Shown: in pieces, positions 1-8,534 of the stretch
How the letters are laid out: each line of letters starts with the position of its first letter
Numbering within the stretch: position 1 is the first letter of the stretch
Assembly (NCBI RefSeq): GCF_001955695.1
Contig: NZ_CP019236.1
Location: 1,736,001-1,800,000 of the forward strand
Direction: 5' to 3'
DNA from: Rhodoferax koreense
GTDB taxonomy: Bacteria; Pseudomonadota; Gammaproteobacteria; Burkholderiales; Burkholderiaceae_C
Length of the DNA stretch: 64,000 nucleotides
The notes under the pieces: generated by a model
The model's database searches: none
The model's input: the letters and a program-made list of their open reading frames with translations, nothing else
What the model was told of the DNA's origin: nothing
Made by a program: the position numbers and the translations under genes

Positions 1-1242
1 GTGGTCATGTTGCTGCTCACGGTCTACACGGCGCGGCACTACGTGTTTTCGTTGAACCGCCTGTTCGGCCGCCAGCGCCACACTTACGCCAGCATCGTCA
101 GCGCCGACTGGCCGCGGGTCACCATCTTCGTGGCCGCGCACAACGAAGAGGATGTGATCCAGGATTGCCTGGAAAACCTGATGCTGGTGGACTACCCGGC
201 CGACCGCATGGTGGTGGTGCCGGTGAACGACCGCTCGAGCGACCGCACGCGCGAAATCATCGACGCCGTGGTCGCGCGCTTCCCCGGGCGCATCGTGCCG
301 TTCCACCGCGTGGGCGGCAAACCGGGCAAGGCGGCGGCGCTGAAGGACGCGACGGAGACCGTCGACACCGATTTCATCGTCGTCTTCGACGCCGACTACA
401 TGCCCTCGCGCGGGCTGATCCGGCGCTTGATGGCGCCCTTCTTCGATCCCGAAGTGGGCGCGGTGATGGGCCGCGTCGTGCCGCACAACGTCGGCGCCAA
501 TCTGCTCACCCGGCTGCTCGACCTGGAGCGCTCCGGCGGCTACCAAGTGGACCAGCAGGCGCGCATGAACCTCGGCCTGGTGCCGCAGTACGGCGGCACC
601 GTCGGCGGCATCCGCATGAGTGCGCTGCAGGCCGTGGGCGGCTGGCATGACGACGTGCTCGCCGAAGACACCGACCTGACCTACCGGCTGCTGCTGGGCC
701 GCTGGCGCACGGTTTATCACAACCGCGCCGAATGCTACGAAGAGGTGCCGCAGAGCTGGGCCGTGCGCATGCGCCAGATCAAGCGCTGGTCCAAGGGCCA
801 CAACCAAGCCATGGTGCGCCATGCCGGCGCGCTGTACCGCAACCGCGAACTCGGCCTCGTCGAACGCGTGGACGGTCTGCTGCTGCTCGGCGTCTACATG
901 ATGTCGCCGATCCTGCTACTGGGCTGGGTGCTCAGCGTGCTGATGTATTTCACCGTCAGCATCCAGTGGCTCGCCCCCGCCTTGCTGCTGATGGCCTTCA
1001 TGGTGCACAGCGCGCTGGGCAACTTCGCGGCGTTCTTCGAGATCGCCGCGGCCGTGCACCTGGACCGCTCGAACCGGCGCATCCGCCTGCTGGCTTTCTC
1101 CTTCCTCGGCTTCATCGTCAGCGCCGTGGCGATTGCGCTGTCGGTCTGGGAACAGGTGGTGGTGGACCGCATGCCCGGGCGCAAATTCCACTGGGACAAG
1201 ACCGTGCGCTACCGCCGTGCCGCGCCGAAGGGCCAGCCATGA
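1..1242 (+). CDS. Processive family 2 glycosyltransferase (exopolysaccharide synthase), possibly 5'-truncated
   Basis: Inner-membrane glycosyltransferase of family 2, most like the processive synthases that make cellulose or poly-N-acetylglucosamine; it would polymerise a UDP-sugar into an exported polysaccharide. The protein shows the full processive motif set: VAAHNEE at the nucleotide-binding start, DAD at residues 130-132, ED at 222-223 and QIKRW at 259-263. Hydrophobic segments lie at the extreme N-terminus and near residues 295-335 and 360-385. The frame is open at base 1, so the GTG there may be internal and some N-terminal residues may be missing. Its stop overlaps the next gene by four bases (ATGA). 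The family is secure; the polymer it makes is not shown by the sequence. Confidence 0.88.
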   Translation: MVMLLLTVYTARHYVFSLNRLFGRQRHTYASIVSADWPRVTIFVAAHNEEDVIQDCLENLMLVDYPADRMVVVPVNDRSSDRTREIIDAVVARFPGRIVPFHRVGGKPGKAAALKDATETVDTDFIVVFDADYMPSRGLIRRLMAPFFDPEVGAVMGRVVPHNVGANLLTRLLDLERSGGYQVDQQARMNLGLVPQYGGTVGGIRMSALQAVGGWHDDVLAEDTDLTYRLLLGRWRTVYHNRAECYEEVPQSWAVRMRQIKRWSKGHNQAMVRHAGALYRNRELGLVERVDGLLLLGVYMMSPILLLGWVLSVLMYFTVSIQWLAPALLLMAFMVHSALGNFAAFFEIAAAVHLDRSNRRIRLLAFSFLGFIVSAVAIALSVWEQVVVDRMPGRKFHWDKTVRYRRAAPKGQP

Positions 1243-2381
1243 TGCTGGCCCTGCTTGCCGGGCTGACGCTGGCCGTGGTGTTGCTGCCGATGCTGCCGGC
1301 GCTGAGCGAATGGCGGCGCCCACGGGACATCGTGCCGCTGCCGATCGACGAGACCGACGCGCTCGACCCGACGTTCATGGCGACCCGTTTCTCGGCCATG
1401 CTGAAGGACGCGATCCGTTCGTGCGCAAACCGCGTCGGACAGTCCGAACTCATGTGCCTGACCCAGGCCGCCGCCGTGGCGTGGCCGCTGTCGCCAGCGG
1501 AACGCGACACGGGCGCGAGCCGCCGGGTGTGGCACGTGGATGGCGATGCCAGCCTGCCGCGCCGCGTGTCCTTCCTCGTCGAGGTCGCGGCCACGGGCAG
1601 CCTCACCACGGCCACCGGCGGTGTCTACCGGGCGCTGTGGTCCGACGCGGATCTGCATCTGCTGGGCGGGGCTTCCGTGCTGCGCTGGGCCCATGGCCGG
1701 CACGTGACGGTTCATGCCGGCAGCACGTTGCCCGGCCGCATCACCGCGGCCCAGGCCTTGAGCCTGGATGAGGGCGTGGGCTTCACGCTCCTGCATGCGC
1801 CGACCATCCAGTTCCTGCCGAGAACCATCGGGGCCGAGGCCGTGGCCGGTGAAATCCTGCCGATGCGAGACTGGCCAGCGGGGCTGGCCTGGGACGCGCA
1901 GCAGCGACGGGGCTTCAGCAAGGCGAGCGTGGTCTTGCCCGCGCGGCGTGCATGGCAGGGCGATCTGGTCGCTGCCGGCGACATGGAACTCGGCGCCGAC
2001 TGCCGCGTCACCGGCAGCCTCAAGGCACATGGCCGGTTGCGGTTGGCGCGCGGCTGCCGGGTCAGCGGCAGCATCTTCGCCGATGGCGAAATCCAGCTCG
2101 GCCATGGCTGCGTGGTGCAGGGCGCGGCGGTCTCAGAGACGGCGGTCGATGTCGGCGCGAACTGCCGCATCGGCGATCCACAGCGGTGGGCGACCGTGGC
2201 CGCGCCGGTCATCCGGGTCAGCAGTGGTGCGGTCGTGCATGGCACGGTCTGGGCGGGTGAAAAGGGATCGACCAGAAGTGCGGGCGATGGCCAGACGGCC
2301 GATGCGCATCCAGCGGAGTCAACGGTGTCGGACTTGTCGCGGCCCGCCCCCGTCGCGGCGCGGGAACGGGCCCTCGCATGA
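1239..2381 (+). CDS. Membrane-anchored bactofilin-like (polymer-forming) protein
   Basis: A 380-residue protein with an N-terminal hydrophobic anchor (about residues 2-20), a middle region I do not recognise, and a C-terminal stretch (about 230-345) of short turns such as GDLVAAGDMELGADCRVTGS and repeats of the G-x-I/L-x-A/L-G type. These are typical of bactofilin / polymer-forming cytoskeletal right-handed beta helices. In polysaccharide operons such proteins may act as scaffolds, which would suit this position directly after the synthase, but that is inference. The ATG at 1239 is chosen because it overlaps the upstream stop as ATGA; a second in-frame choice does not exist nearby. The gene ends in another four-base overlap with the next one. 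Confidence 0.7.
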   Translation: MMLALLAGLTLAVVLLPMLPALSEWRRPRDIVPLPIDETDALDPTFMATRFSAMLKDAIRSCANRVGQSELMCLTQAAAVAWPLSPAERDTGASRRVWHVDGDASLPRRVSFLVEVAATGSLTTATGGVYRALWSDADLHLLGGASVLRWAHGRHVTVHAGSTLPGRITAAQALSLDEGVGFTLLHAPTIQFLPRTIGAEAVAGEILPMRDWPAGLAWDAQQRRGFSKASVVLPARRAWQGDLVAAGDMELGADCRVTGSLKAHGRLRLARGCRVSGSIFADGEIQLGHGCVVQGAAVSETAVDVGANCRIGDPQRWATVAAPVIRVSSGAVVHGTVWAGEKGSTRSAGDGQTADAHPAESTVSDLSRPAPVAARERALA

Positions 2382-4312
2382 CGACGGCTCCTTCCGCCCG
2401 CTACCTCTGGTGGCGTCGGCTGGGCGTCATCGCGCTGGCTGCGGTGCTGTTGTCGTTGCTGTGGCACTGGAGCCGGGCTTCGGATGCCACACCGGTCCAG
2501 GTCACCCGGCTGGCCTTGCTGATTCCCGACGATCTTTCCGACGACAACGTGCATGTGAAGCTGTGGCAGGACGCTGCCGCCGAGAACGGATTTGCGATGT
2601 CCGTGGTACGCGCCTCGGCGCTGCTGCGCCCGGGCGGTCTTCCGCTCGATGCGGCGCTGATCCTGCCCGACACCGTGCACCGCCGCATGAACGACGCACT
2701 CGTGGCCCAGCTCGAGCAACGCGTGCGCAACGGCGGCCAGATCCTGCTGACCCAGGATGCAGGCCTGGAGGACATGGATGGCACCTACCACCCGGTGCAG
2801 TCGCGCTTCTCCGACATGGCCGGCGTGCGTTACGCGCTGTACGGCGAGCTTGGCGCGCGCATGTCGGGCGAGCAGGTCGCCTGGGTCGATGGCGCGGCCA
2901 TGCCGCTGCTGCGCCTGTCACCCGGCAAGTTGATGCGCGAGGACAGCCAGGACCCGTTGACCAGCACCCAGCCGCCGCCACTGGCCGACGAGGAACTCGC
3001 GGTGGTGAGCTACAACTACGGCCGCCTGCGCTACCCGGTGTTCCAGACGCGTGGCCGGTTCGATGGCCGGCGGTTGATGCATTTCGACGGCGACGGCCTG
3101 CTGGCCGGGCTGCACGCGTTCGGCAAGGGCCAGGTGCTGTTCGTGAACCTGCCGCTGGGCTACCTGAAGCTGCGCACCGACGGCTTTTTCCTCAACAGCT
3201 TCCTGCGCTACTTCGCGCAGGACGTGGCCCGACTGCCGCAGCTCTCGCCGATGCCCGACGCGCGCGGCGCGATGGTCATGAACTGGCATATCGACTCCGC
3301 CGCGGCCGTGCCGGCCATGGAGTCGCTGACTGCGCTCGGCGTGTTCGAGCAGGGGCCTTATTCGGTGCACCTGACCGCCGGCCCCGACGTCGACGCCGAG
3401 GGCGACGGCCAGGGCATGGACCTGGCGAACAACACGCGCATGAAGGAATGGGTGCGCCGCTTCGCCGACCGCGGCGACGAGGTCGGCAGCCATGGCGGCT
3501 GGATCCACAACGCGTTCGGCCGCCTCGTCGACAGGCAGGACCGCAAGCTCTCGATCCCGCTGATCGAGAAGAACCTGGCCGCCGTCGCCCAGGCCAGCGG
3601 TCGGTCCGTGCGCGAGTACTCGGCGCCGATCGGCAACCACCCGGCCTGGGTGACCCGATGGCTGCGGGGGCGCGGCATCCATGCCTACTACTTCACGGGA
3701 GACATCGGCATGGCGCCCACGCGCAGCTACCAGGATGGCCTGCGCGGTCCCGAGGACATGTGGTCCTTTCCGGTGATGAGCTACGGCGTCTACGCGAGCT
3801 TCGAAGAGGCACAGGCGGCCCATGTGCCCGAGCGCGACATCGAAGCCTGGCTCAAGGATGTCGCCGATTTCTGCGCCGAGTACCGCACGGTGCGGCTGGT
3901 GTATTTCCACCCGCCGGGCATCGCCATGTTCCCCGAAGCCTTCAAGGGCTGGATGCGGCACACGGCCGAACTGGTGAAGAACCAGACGCTGCGCTGGACC
4001 ACCATGGCGGCCTACGCCGACTTTGCCAATGACCGGCTCAAGGTCGACTGGACGCTCGAACCCGATGGCGCGCAGGACGGGGGGCAATGGCTCGAGGCCA
4101 GCCATCCGCGCTCGCTCGAACACATGACCTGGCTGCTGCCGGTCGATCGCTACGCGCGGCCAACGCTGCTGGCCGGCCAGGCGCAGATCGACCGGGATGT
4201 GGCCTATTGGCGCGTCGTCGCCGGCGCATCGCCAACGCTGCGGCTCCGGCTGGCGCCGGCTACCGGATCCGCCGCCTCCACATCTCCTTCCACTCCGCAT
4301 CCCGATCCATGA
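2378..4312 (+). CDS. Polysaccharide deacetylase-like protein with degenerate metal site
   Basis: A 644-residue protein with an N-terminal membrane anchor or signal (residues 12-30), then a Rossmann or GATase-like region beginning RLALLIPDD (about 40-280), then a NodB-like carbohydrate esterase region (about 295-560). Conserved landmarks are NWHIDS (302-307), GSHGGWIH with H372 and H377, YSAPIGNHPAW and YFHPPG. The usual Asp-Asp-Gly motif of family 4 esterases reads Asp306-Ser-Ala here, so the second Asp, a metal ligand in that family, is lost. The paralogue at 8535-10787 keeps it. The protein may therefore be inactive, binding-only or use altered chemistry. It is translationally coupled on both sides, which ties it to the polysaccharide synthase. 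Confidence 0.72.
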   Translation: MTTAPSARYLWWRRLGVIALAAVLLSLLWHWSRASDATPVQVTRLALLIPDDLSDDNVHVKLWQDAAAENGFAMSVVRASALLRPGGLPLDAALILPDTVHRRMNDALVAQLEQRVRNGGQILLTQDAGLEDMDGTYHPVQSRFSDMAGVRYALYGELGARMSGEQVAWVDGAAMPLLRLSPGKLMREDSQDPLTSTQPPPLADEELAVVSYNYGRLRYPVFQTRGRFDGRRLMHFDGDGLLAGLHAFGKGQVLFVNLPLGYLKLRTDGFFLNSFLRYFAQDVARLPQLSPMPDARGAMVMNWHIDSAAAVPAMESLTALGVFEQGPYSVHLTAGPDVDAEGDGQGMDLANNTRMKEWVRRFADRGDEVGSHGGWIHNAFGRLVDRQDRKLSIPLIEKNLAAVAQASGRSVREYSAPIGNHPAWVTRWLRGRGIHAYYFTGDIGMAPTRSYQDGLRGPEDMWSFPVMSYGVYASFEEAQAAHVPERDIEAWLKDVADFCAEYRTVRLVYFHPPGIAMFPEAFKGWMRHTAELVKNQTLRWTTMAAYADFANDRLKVDWTLEPDGAQDGGQWLEASHPRSLEHMTWLLPVDRYARPTLLAGQAQIDRDVAYWRVVAGASPTLRLRLAPATGSAASTSPSTPHPDP

Positions 4313-5502
4313 CGACATCCTTCACCGCCGCGCCCGACACGGCCTCGCGAAACCCTATCCTGATCTCCGTAGGCACCCGGCCCGAGATCATCAAGATGGC
4401 GCCGGTCTACGCCGAACTGCGCCGCCGCGGCATGCCCGTGGCCTGGGTGCACACCGGCCAGCACCGGGAGATGGCCGAGTCGCTCTACAGCTTCTTCGAC
4501 ATCGCGCCCGAGCACGAGGTGATGCTCGAACGAAGGAACGGTAGCCTGGCGCACCTGAATGCGCTGCTGCTCGAAGGGCTGTCCGACGTCTTCGAGAAAG
4601 TGCGGCCGAGTGCGGTGCTGGTGCATGGCGACACCACCAGCACGCTGGGCTCGGCGCAGGCGGCCTTCTACCTCGACATCCCGATCGGCCATGTCGAGGC
4701 CGGCCTGCGCACCTTCAATGCGCGCGAACCGTTCCCCGAGGAAAAGAACCGCGAACTCACGGCGCGGCTGGCGCGTTGGCATTTCGCCCCCACGCCCGGC
4801 GCGGCGGCCAACCTGAACGGCGAGGGCCTGGCCGCAGGCGGCGTGCACATGGTCGGCAACACCGCAGTCGATGCCGCGCTCGCGGGCACCTCGCGCCTGG
4901 CCGAACTGCTTGGCAGCGGCAGGCTGGCGCTGCCCGGGCCGCTGCAGAGGCTGCAGCCGCACCTCGCGCGTTGCCGCCTCATTACGGTGACCGCCCATCG
5001 GCGCGAGAACTGGGGCCCGGGCATCCGGAACATTGCGCGGGCCGTGGCGCGCCTGCTGGCGGCGCATGACGACCTCGCCGTCGTCTGGCCGGTGCACGGC
5101 AACCCGGCCGTCAGCGATGTGGTGCATGCCGAACTCGGGGCGCTGGCCGACCGGCTCGAGGGCCGGCTCTGCCTGTGCCCGCCGCTCGACTATCCGGCTC
5201 TGTTGTGGTGCCTGCAGCACAGCCTGCTGGCGCTGACCGATTCGGGGGGCATCCAGGAGGAGGGCGCGGCGCTCTCGTGCCCGGTGCTGGTGCTGCGCAG
5301 CACGACCGAGCGGCCCGAGTTGATCGAAGCCGGCGCGGGCCTGATCGTCGGCACCGACGCGGACCATGTCCTCGCCACCGTGACGCAGCTGCTCAAGGGT
5401 GGGGCCGAACTCAAGCGCATGCGCCGTGCGGTGAACCCGTTTGGCGACGGCCACACCGCGCGGCGCATCGCCGACGTCCTGGCCCGCGAGATCGAGGCAT
5501 GA
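4309..5502 (+). CDS. wecB: UDP-N-acetylglucosamine 2-epimerase (non-hydrolysing)
   Basis: Converts UDP-GlcNAc to UDP-ManNAc in the cytoplasm. The 397-residue protein has the family landmarks in order: GTRPEIIKMAPV near the N-terminus, HTGQHREM, HGDTTSTLG, HVEAGLRT, PFPEEKNRE, TAHRRENWG, HGNPAV and TDSGGIQEE. The ATG at 4309 overlaps the preceding stop (ATGA) and gives a normal family length; longer upstream readings would run into the deacetylase-like gene. Its place inside the polysaccharide operon suggests that ManNAc, or a sugar derived from it, is a building block of the polymer. No dehydrogenase (WecC type) follows, so the sugar may stay as ManNAc unless that gene lies outside the window. 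Confidence 0.92.
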   Translation: MTTSFTAAPDTASRNPILISVGTRPEIIKMAPVYAELRRRGMPVAWVHTGQHREMAESLYSFFDIAPEHEVMLERRNGSLAHLNALLLEGLSDVFEKVRPSAVLVHGDTTSTLGSAQAAFYLDIPIGHVEAGLRTFNAREPFPEEKNRELTARLARWHFAPTPGAAANLNGEGLAAGGVHMVGNTAVDAALAGTSRLAELLGSGRLALPGPLQRLQPHLARCRLITVTAHRRENWGPGIRNIARAVARLLAAHDDLAVVWPVHGNPAVSDVVHAELGALADRLEGRLCLCPPLDYPALLWCLQHSLLALTDSGGIQEEGAALSCPVLVLRSTTERPELIEAGAGLIVGTDADHVLATVTQLLKGGAELKRMRRAVNPFGDGHTARRIADVLAREIEA

Positions 5503-6377
5503 CGGTGGCCTGGAAAATATCGCCGACCGCGGTGGTCGCCGCCCTGCTTTGTACGGCTCAGATGGCCATGGCGCAGGACGCCGCGCAACAGGCCGTGCCG
5601 GCGAGGGCCACCTTCGACCTGATCGGCAGCCACAGCAAGCTTTCCGCCGGGCTGCCCGACGGCGAATCGCTCGACCTGCGCGGCACCTGGGCCTTGGCGG
5701 GCGGTGACGTGCTGCAGGCGGAGGTGCTCGACGAGCGAAAATTCGGCGACCACGGCGGCATCGTCGGTATTGCGTATACCGCGGTGCTGTCGCCCGACTG
5801 GTACACCACCGGCACGGTGGCGGCCGGCACGGGCGGCCCGAACTGGGCCAACTACCGCGTCGATGCGCAGTTGTCGCGCAAGTGGCTTCCGAGTCGGCAA
5901 CTGGTGACTTCGGCCGCGTTGTACCGCGCGGCCTTCGATAGCGATCGCAACGACACCAGCATGCGGCTGTCCGCCGCCTGGTACCTCGACGCGCCGGTGG
6001 TGATCGAGGCCGGCGTGACGTTGAACGTGAGCCAGCCGGGCCGCATCCATTCGCACATGCCGTATGCGAGCGTGACCTTCGGCCGCGAAGGGGCGCAATA
6101 CCTCAGCGTGCGCTACAGCGAAGGCACGGAGGCGTACCAGTCGCTTGGCACACAGGCCCGTACGGTGCCGCAACCCACCGGCAGCAGCCTCGCCCAGAAC
6201 TGGGCCTATTGGTTCGGCAGCCCGACCGAACTCGTCAATTTCCGCAGCAGCAGCGCAAGCGTCAACTGGCGCTACTGGCTGGGCCCGCGTTGGGGCCTCA
6301 GCGCGCAGGCCGAGTACTACCGGAACCCGACCTACCACCGCAGCACGCTGGGCGCGGGGCTGTTCGTCCAGTGGTGA
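5499..6377 (+). CDS. YaiO-family outer-membrane beta-barrel protein
   Basis: A 292-residue exported protein. The first 25 residues form a signal peptide ending in MAMAQ-D. The rest alternates polar and aromatic residues in a pattern of amphipathic beta strands and ends in FVQW, an aromatic C-terminus typical of outer-membrane barrels. Sequence character (SRKWLPSRQLVTSAALYR, GPRWGLSAQAEYYRNPTYH) matches the YaiO type of barrel. In this operon it is the only candidate for an outer-membrane export channel or polymer docking site, although a 12-14-strand barrel of this size may be too narrow without partners. The ATG overlaps the wecB stop by four bases. Confidence 0.72.
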   Translation: MTVAWKISPTAVVAALLCTAQMAMAQDAAQQAVPARATFDLIGSHSKLSAGLPDGESLDLRGTWALAGGDVLQAEVLDERKFGDHGGIVGIAYTAVLSPDWYTTGTVAAGTGGPNWANYRVDAQLSRKWLPSRQLVTSAALYRAAFDSDRNDTSMRLSAAWYLDAPVVIEAGVTLNVSQPGRIHSHMPYASVTFGREGAQYLSVRYSEGTEAYQSLGTQARTVPQPTGSSLAQNWAYWFGSPTELVNFRSSSASVNWRYWLGPRWGLSAQAEYYRNPTYHRSTLGAGLFVQW

Positions 6378-6387
6378 GGGCACGGCC

Positions 6388-7215
6388 ATGACGCAGCGAC
6401 ACCTCGCGCGCGAAGTGCTGGCACGGTTGCGCGCCAAAGGCCACCGCGGCGGCACCATTGCAACGCACCGCGCCATCTGGCGCCTGTCGTTGCCGCGCGG
6501 CCGGCTGTGGGGCAGCGTGGCCCTGGCCCTCGGCCTGAGCCTGGCGCTGTGGTGGCTGCGGCCCTGGGTGGGCCGGTTCTGGGGCATGCAGCTGCTGTGG
6601 TGGATGCAGGTCCTGGCGCTGCCCGGGCGGTTCGACCTGGGAGGCGCGGGTGTGGCCACGCACGAACTCTTCGCGGTGAGTGTGCCGTCCATCGAACTGG
6701 TGCAGGCCGTGCCCGACGATTGGGCTCCGGTCTGGCACGGTGCCGCGCTGACGATGCTGTGGTGGTGCACCTCCTGGCTGCCCGAACCGGCGAAGCCGAT
6801 CGCGTTCTTCGTCCGGCTGGGTGTGCTGATCCATGCCGCGGCCGTGTTGTTCTTCGCGTTCTGGCCCGCGAGCTTCGTGCATTCGATCGGCAGCCACGTG
6901 ATCAGCGGCATGCGCCAGGCCTGGTACCTGATCCTGCTGACGCCGTGGATCCACCTGGCCACCTTCTATCTGTTTCCTTTCGCGATGTGGCAGCGCACGC
7001 TGCTCACCGTGCTGACGGCCGCCTATCTGGCCGTGCTGACGCCGCTGCAATATGCGCTGCATGTCGCGCTGGTGCAGGCCGCCGGCCTGATCCTGCTGCC
7101 GGTGCTGCACCTGCTGTTCGGTGTGATGCTGGCCATCGTCGGCTTCGTCGCACTCTACGGCTGGGGCATGAGCTGGCCGGCCCCCAGCGCGTCCGGCGAC
7201 CGGGAGGCGGCATGA
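6388..7215 (+). CDS. Polytopic inner-membrane protein of unknown function in exopolysaccharide operon
   Basis: A 275-residue protein I do not recognise. After a basic cytoplasmic N-terminus (about 45 residues, many Arg and His) it has roughly six hydrophobic segments, the first near residues 47-65 and the last near 235-262, with a periplasmic-looking loop between about 75 and 120. The absence of soluble catalytic motifs suggests a transport, assembly or structural role. It starts 10 bases after the barrel gene, behind GAGGGC, and its stop overlaps the next gene (ATGA), so it is made together with the polymer machinery. It could be a lipid-linked sugar handling protein or a synthase accessory; neither is shown. 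Confidence 0.6.
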   Translation: MTQRHLAREVLARLRAKGHRGGTIATHRAIWRLSLPRGRLWGSVALALGLSLALWWLRPWVGRFWGMQLLWWMQVLALPGRFDLGGAGVATHELFAVSVPSIELVQAVPDDWAPVWHGAALTMLWWCTSWLPEPAKPIAFFVRLGVLIHAAAVLFFAFWPASFVHSIGSHVISGMRQAWYLILLTPWIHLATFYLFPFAMWQRTLLTVLTAAYLAVLTPLQYALHVALVQAAGLILLPVLHLLFGVMLAIVGFVALYGWGMSWPAPSASGDREAA

Positions 7216-8489
7216 GCCTGGGTGGTGCGCGGCACGAAGCCTTGGCGTCCGGGATGCCGCTTCGCGTGGCCGGTGTCCTGCTGTGTGCGTTCGGCGTGAT
7301 GGCGGCCGGTCGCGCCGAGGTCGGATCGCCGCCGGCGCCCGATGCCTGCGAGCCCGGGCAGGTCGTCGACGCCGAATTCCGCGACGCCGCGCTGCGCACC
7401 TTCGAGTCCCTGATGCTGCAGGCGCCCGGCGAGCCCGCCGACGGTGCGGTCAAGGCCCATCCCTCGCCGGGCTACGTCGATCCGCAGGGGCAAGCCTGGC
7501 ATTACGTCTCGGCCTACCAGGTCAACCTGGCCTTCATCGGTGCATTGCGGATCGAACCTGCGCTCGCGCCCGCGGCCGCGCGCTGGCTGCGCTGGCAGGT
7601 CTCGCACACCACCGTCACCGGGCCCGGCCGGGGCGTGGTGTTCGACCACTGGGTGCGCGGCGCGGATCTGCGCGAAGCGACCTGCCCACCCGGCCGCGAT
7701 GCACGTACCTGCCCGCAGGTGGACGCCGACGACAGCACGGCCGCGTCCACGCTGCTCATGGCCGAGGCCTACCTGCGTTTCAGCGGCGACACCGGGCTGC
7801 TGCGCGAGCCCGCGGTGCGCGCGGCGCTAGAGTCCGCGGCCGGCACCATGGCGTCGCTCGCCGAGCCCGGCGGCCTGAGCTGGGCCAAGCCGGACCACCA
7901 GGTGGCCTACCTCATGGATGCGGTCGAGGTGGCCGCCGGTTGGCGGGCCTGGGCGCATTTGCAGACCGAGGTCTACCAGGTACCGCAGGCGGGCCTGAAC
8001 AGCACGGCCACCGCCGCCCGGCTGGATGCCGCCATCGTGAAGCAGTTGTGGCATGCACCCAGCCAGACCTGGCGCGTGAGCCTCGGCGCCACCAAGCCCG
8101 ATTTTTCAACCTGGTATCCCGACACCGTTGCGCAGGCCTGGCCGCTGCTGTGGGGCCGCGACGCCGGCCCGGCGGCCCTGCAGCGCTCGCGCGCGGCCTG
8201 GCGGAAGGCGGCCGCGCAATGGCGCAACAAGGCCGACTGGTCTGCCCGCAATGTCGATCCGGACGGCTTCTGGTGGCCGGCGGTGGCCGTGGCGGCACGC
8301 TGCGTTGGCGAAATCGACAGCACCCGGGCCTGGGTGGCCCGCGCCCGGCTGGCATGGATGCCGCCGGCCAGGCCGTTCGCCTGGCCGTTCCAGGTCGGCG
8401 ATCTGCTCTGGCTGTTCTGGCTCGCCGACCCGGTCCGCAGCCCTATTGCCTCCGATGCGCCGGGCCTTCCCGGACCACCGGGCAGGTGA
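7212..8489 (+). CDS. Secreted glycosidase-like protein, probable alpha/alpha-toroid fold
   Basis: A 425-residue protein with an N-terminal signal peptide (hydrophobic about 18-34, ending near GRAE). The mature part is rich in Trp and in helical repeats such as DDSTAASTLLMAEAYLRFSGD and WYPDTVAQAWPLLWG, a pattern seen in six-hairpin glycosidases and polysaccharide lyases. I cannot assign a family or a catalytic residue with confidence; an acidic pair lies at the DADDS stretch. A periplasmic hydrolase encoded inside a synthase operon often trims or clears polymer, as for alginate, cellulose and Pel, so a similar role is inferred here. The ATG overlaps the preceding stop by four bases. Confidence 0.6.
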   Translation: MSLGGARHEALASGMPLRVAGVLLCAFGVMAAGRAEVGSPPAPDACEPGQVVDAEFRDAALRTFESLMLQAPGEPADGAVKAHPSPGYVDPQGQAWHYVSAYQVNLAFIGALRIEPALAPAAARWLRWQVSHTTVTGPGRGVVFDHWVRGADLREATCPPGRDARTCPQVDADDSTAASTLLMAEAYLRFSGDTGLLREPAVRAALESAAGTMASLAEPGGLSWAKPDHQVAYLMDAVEVAAGWRAWAHLQTEVYQVPQAGLNSTATAARLDAAIVKQLWHAPSQTWRVSLGATKPDFSTWYPDTVAQAWPLLWGRDAGPAALQRSRAAWRKAAAQWRNKADWSARNVDPDGFWWPAVAVAARCVGEIDSTRAWVARARLAWMPPARPFAWPFQVGDLLWLFWLADPVRSPIASDAPGLPGPPGR

Positions 8490-8534
8490 CCACTTTCGTC
8501 GTTCCCCTCCCTCAACCTCAACTCAAGGTGTCCT

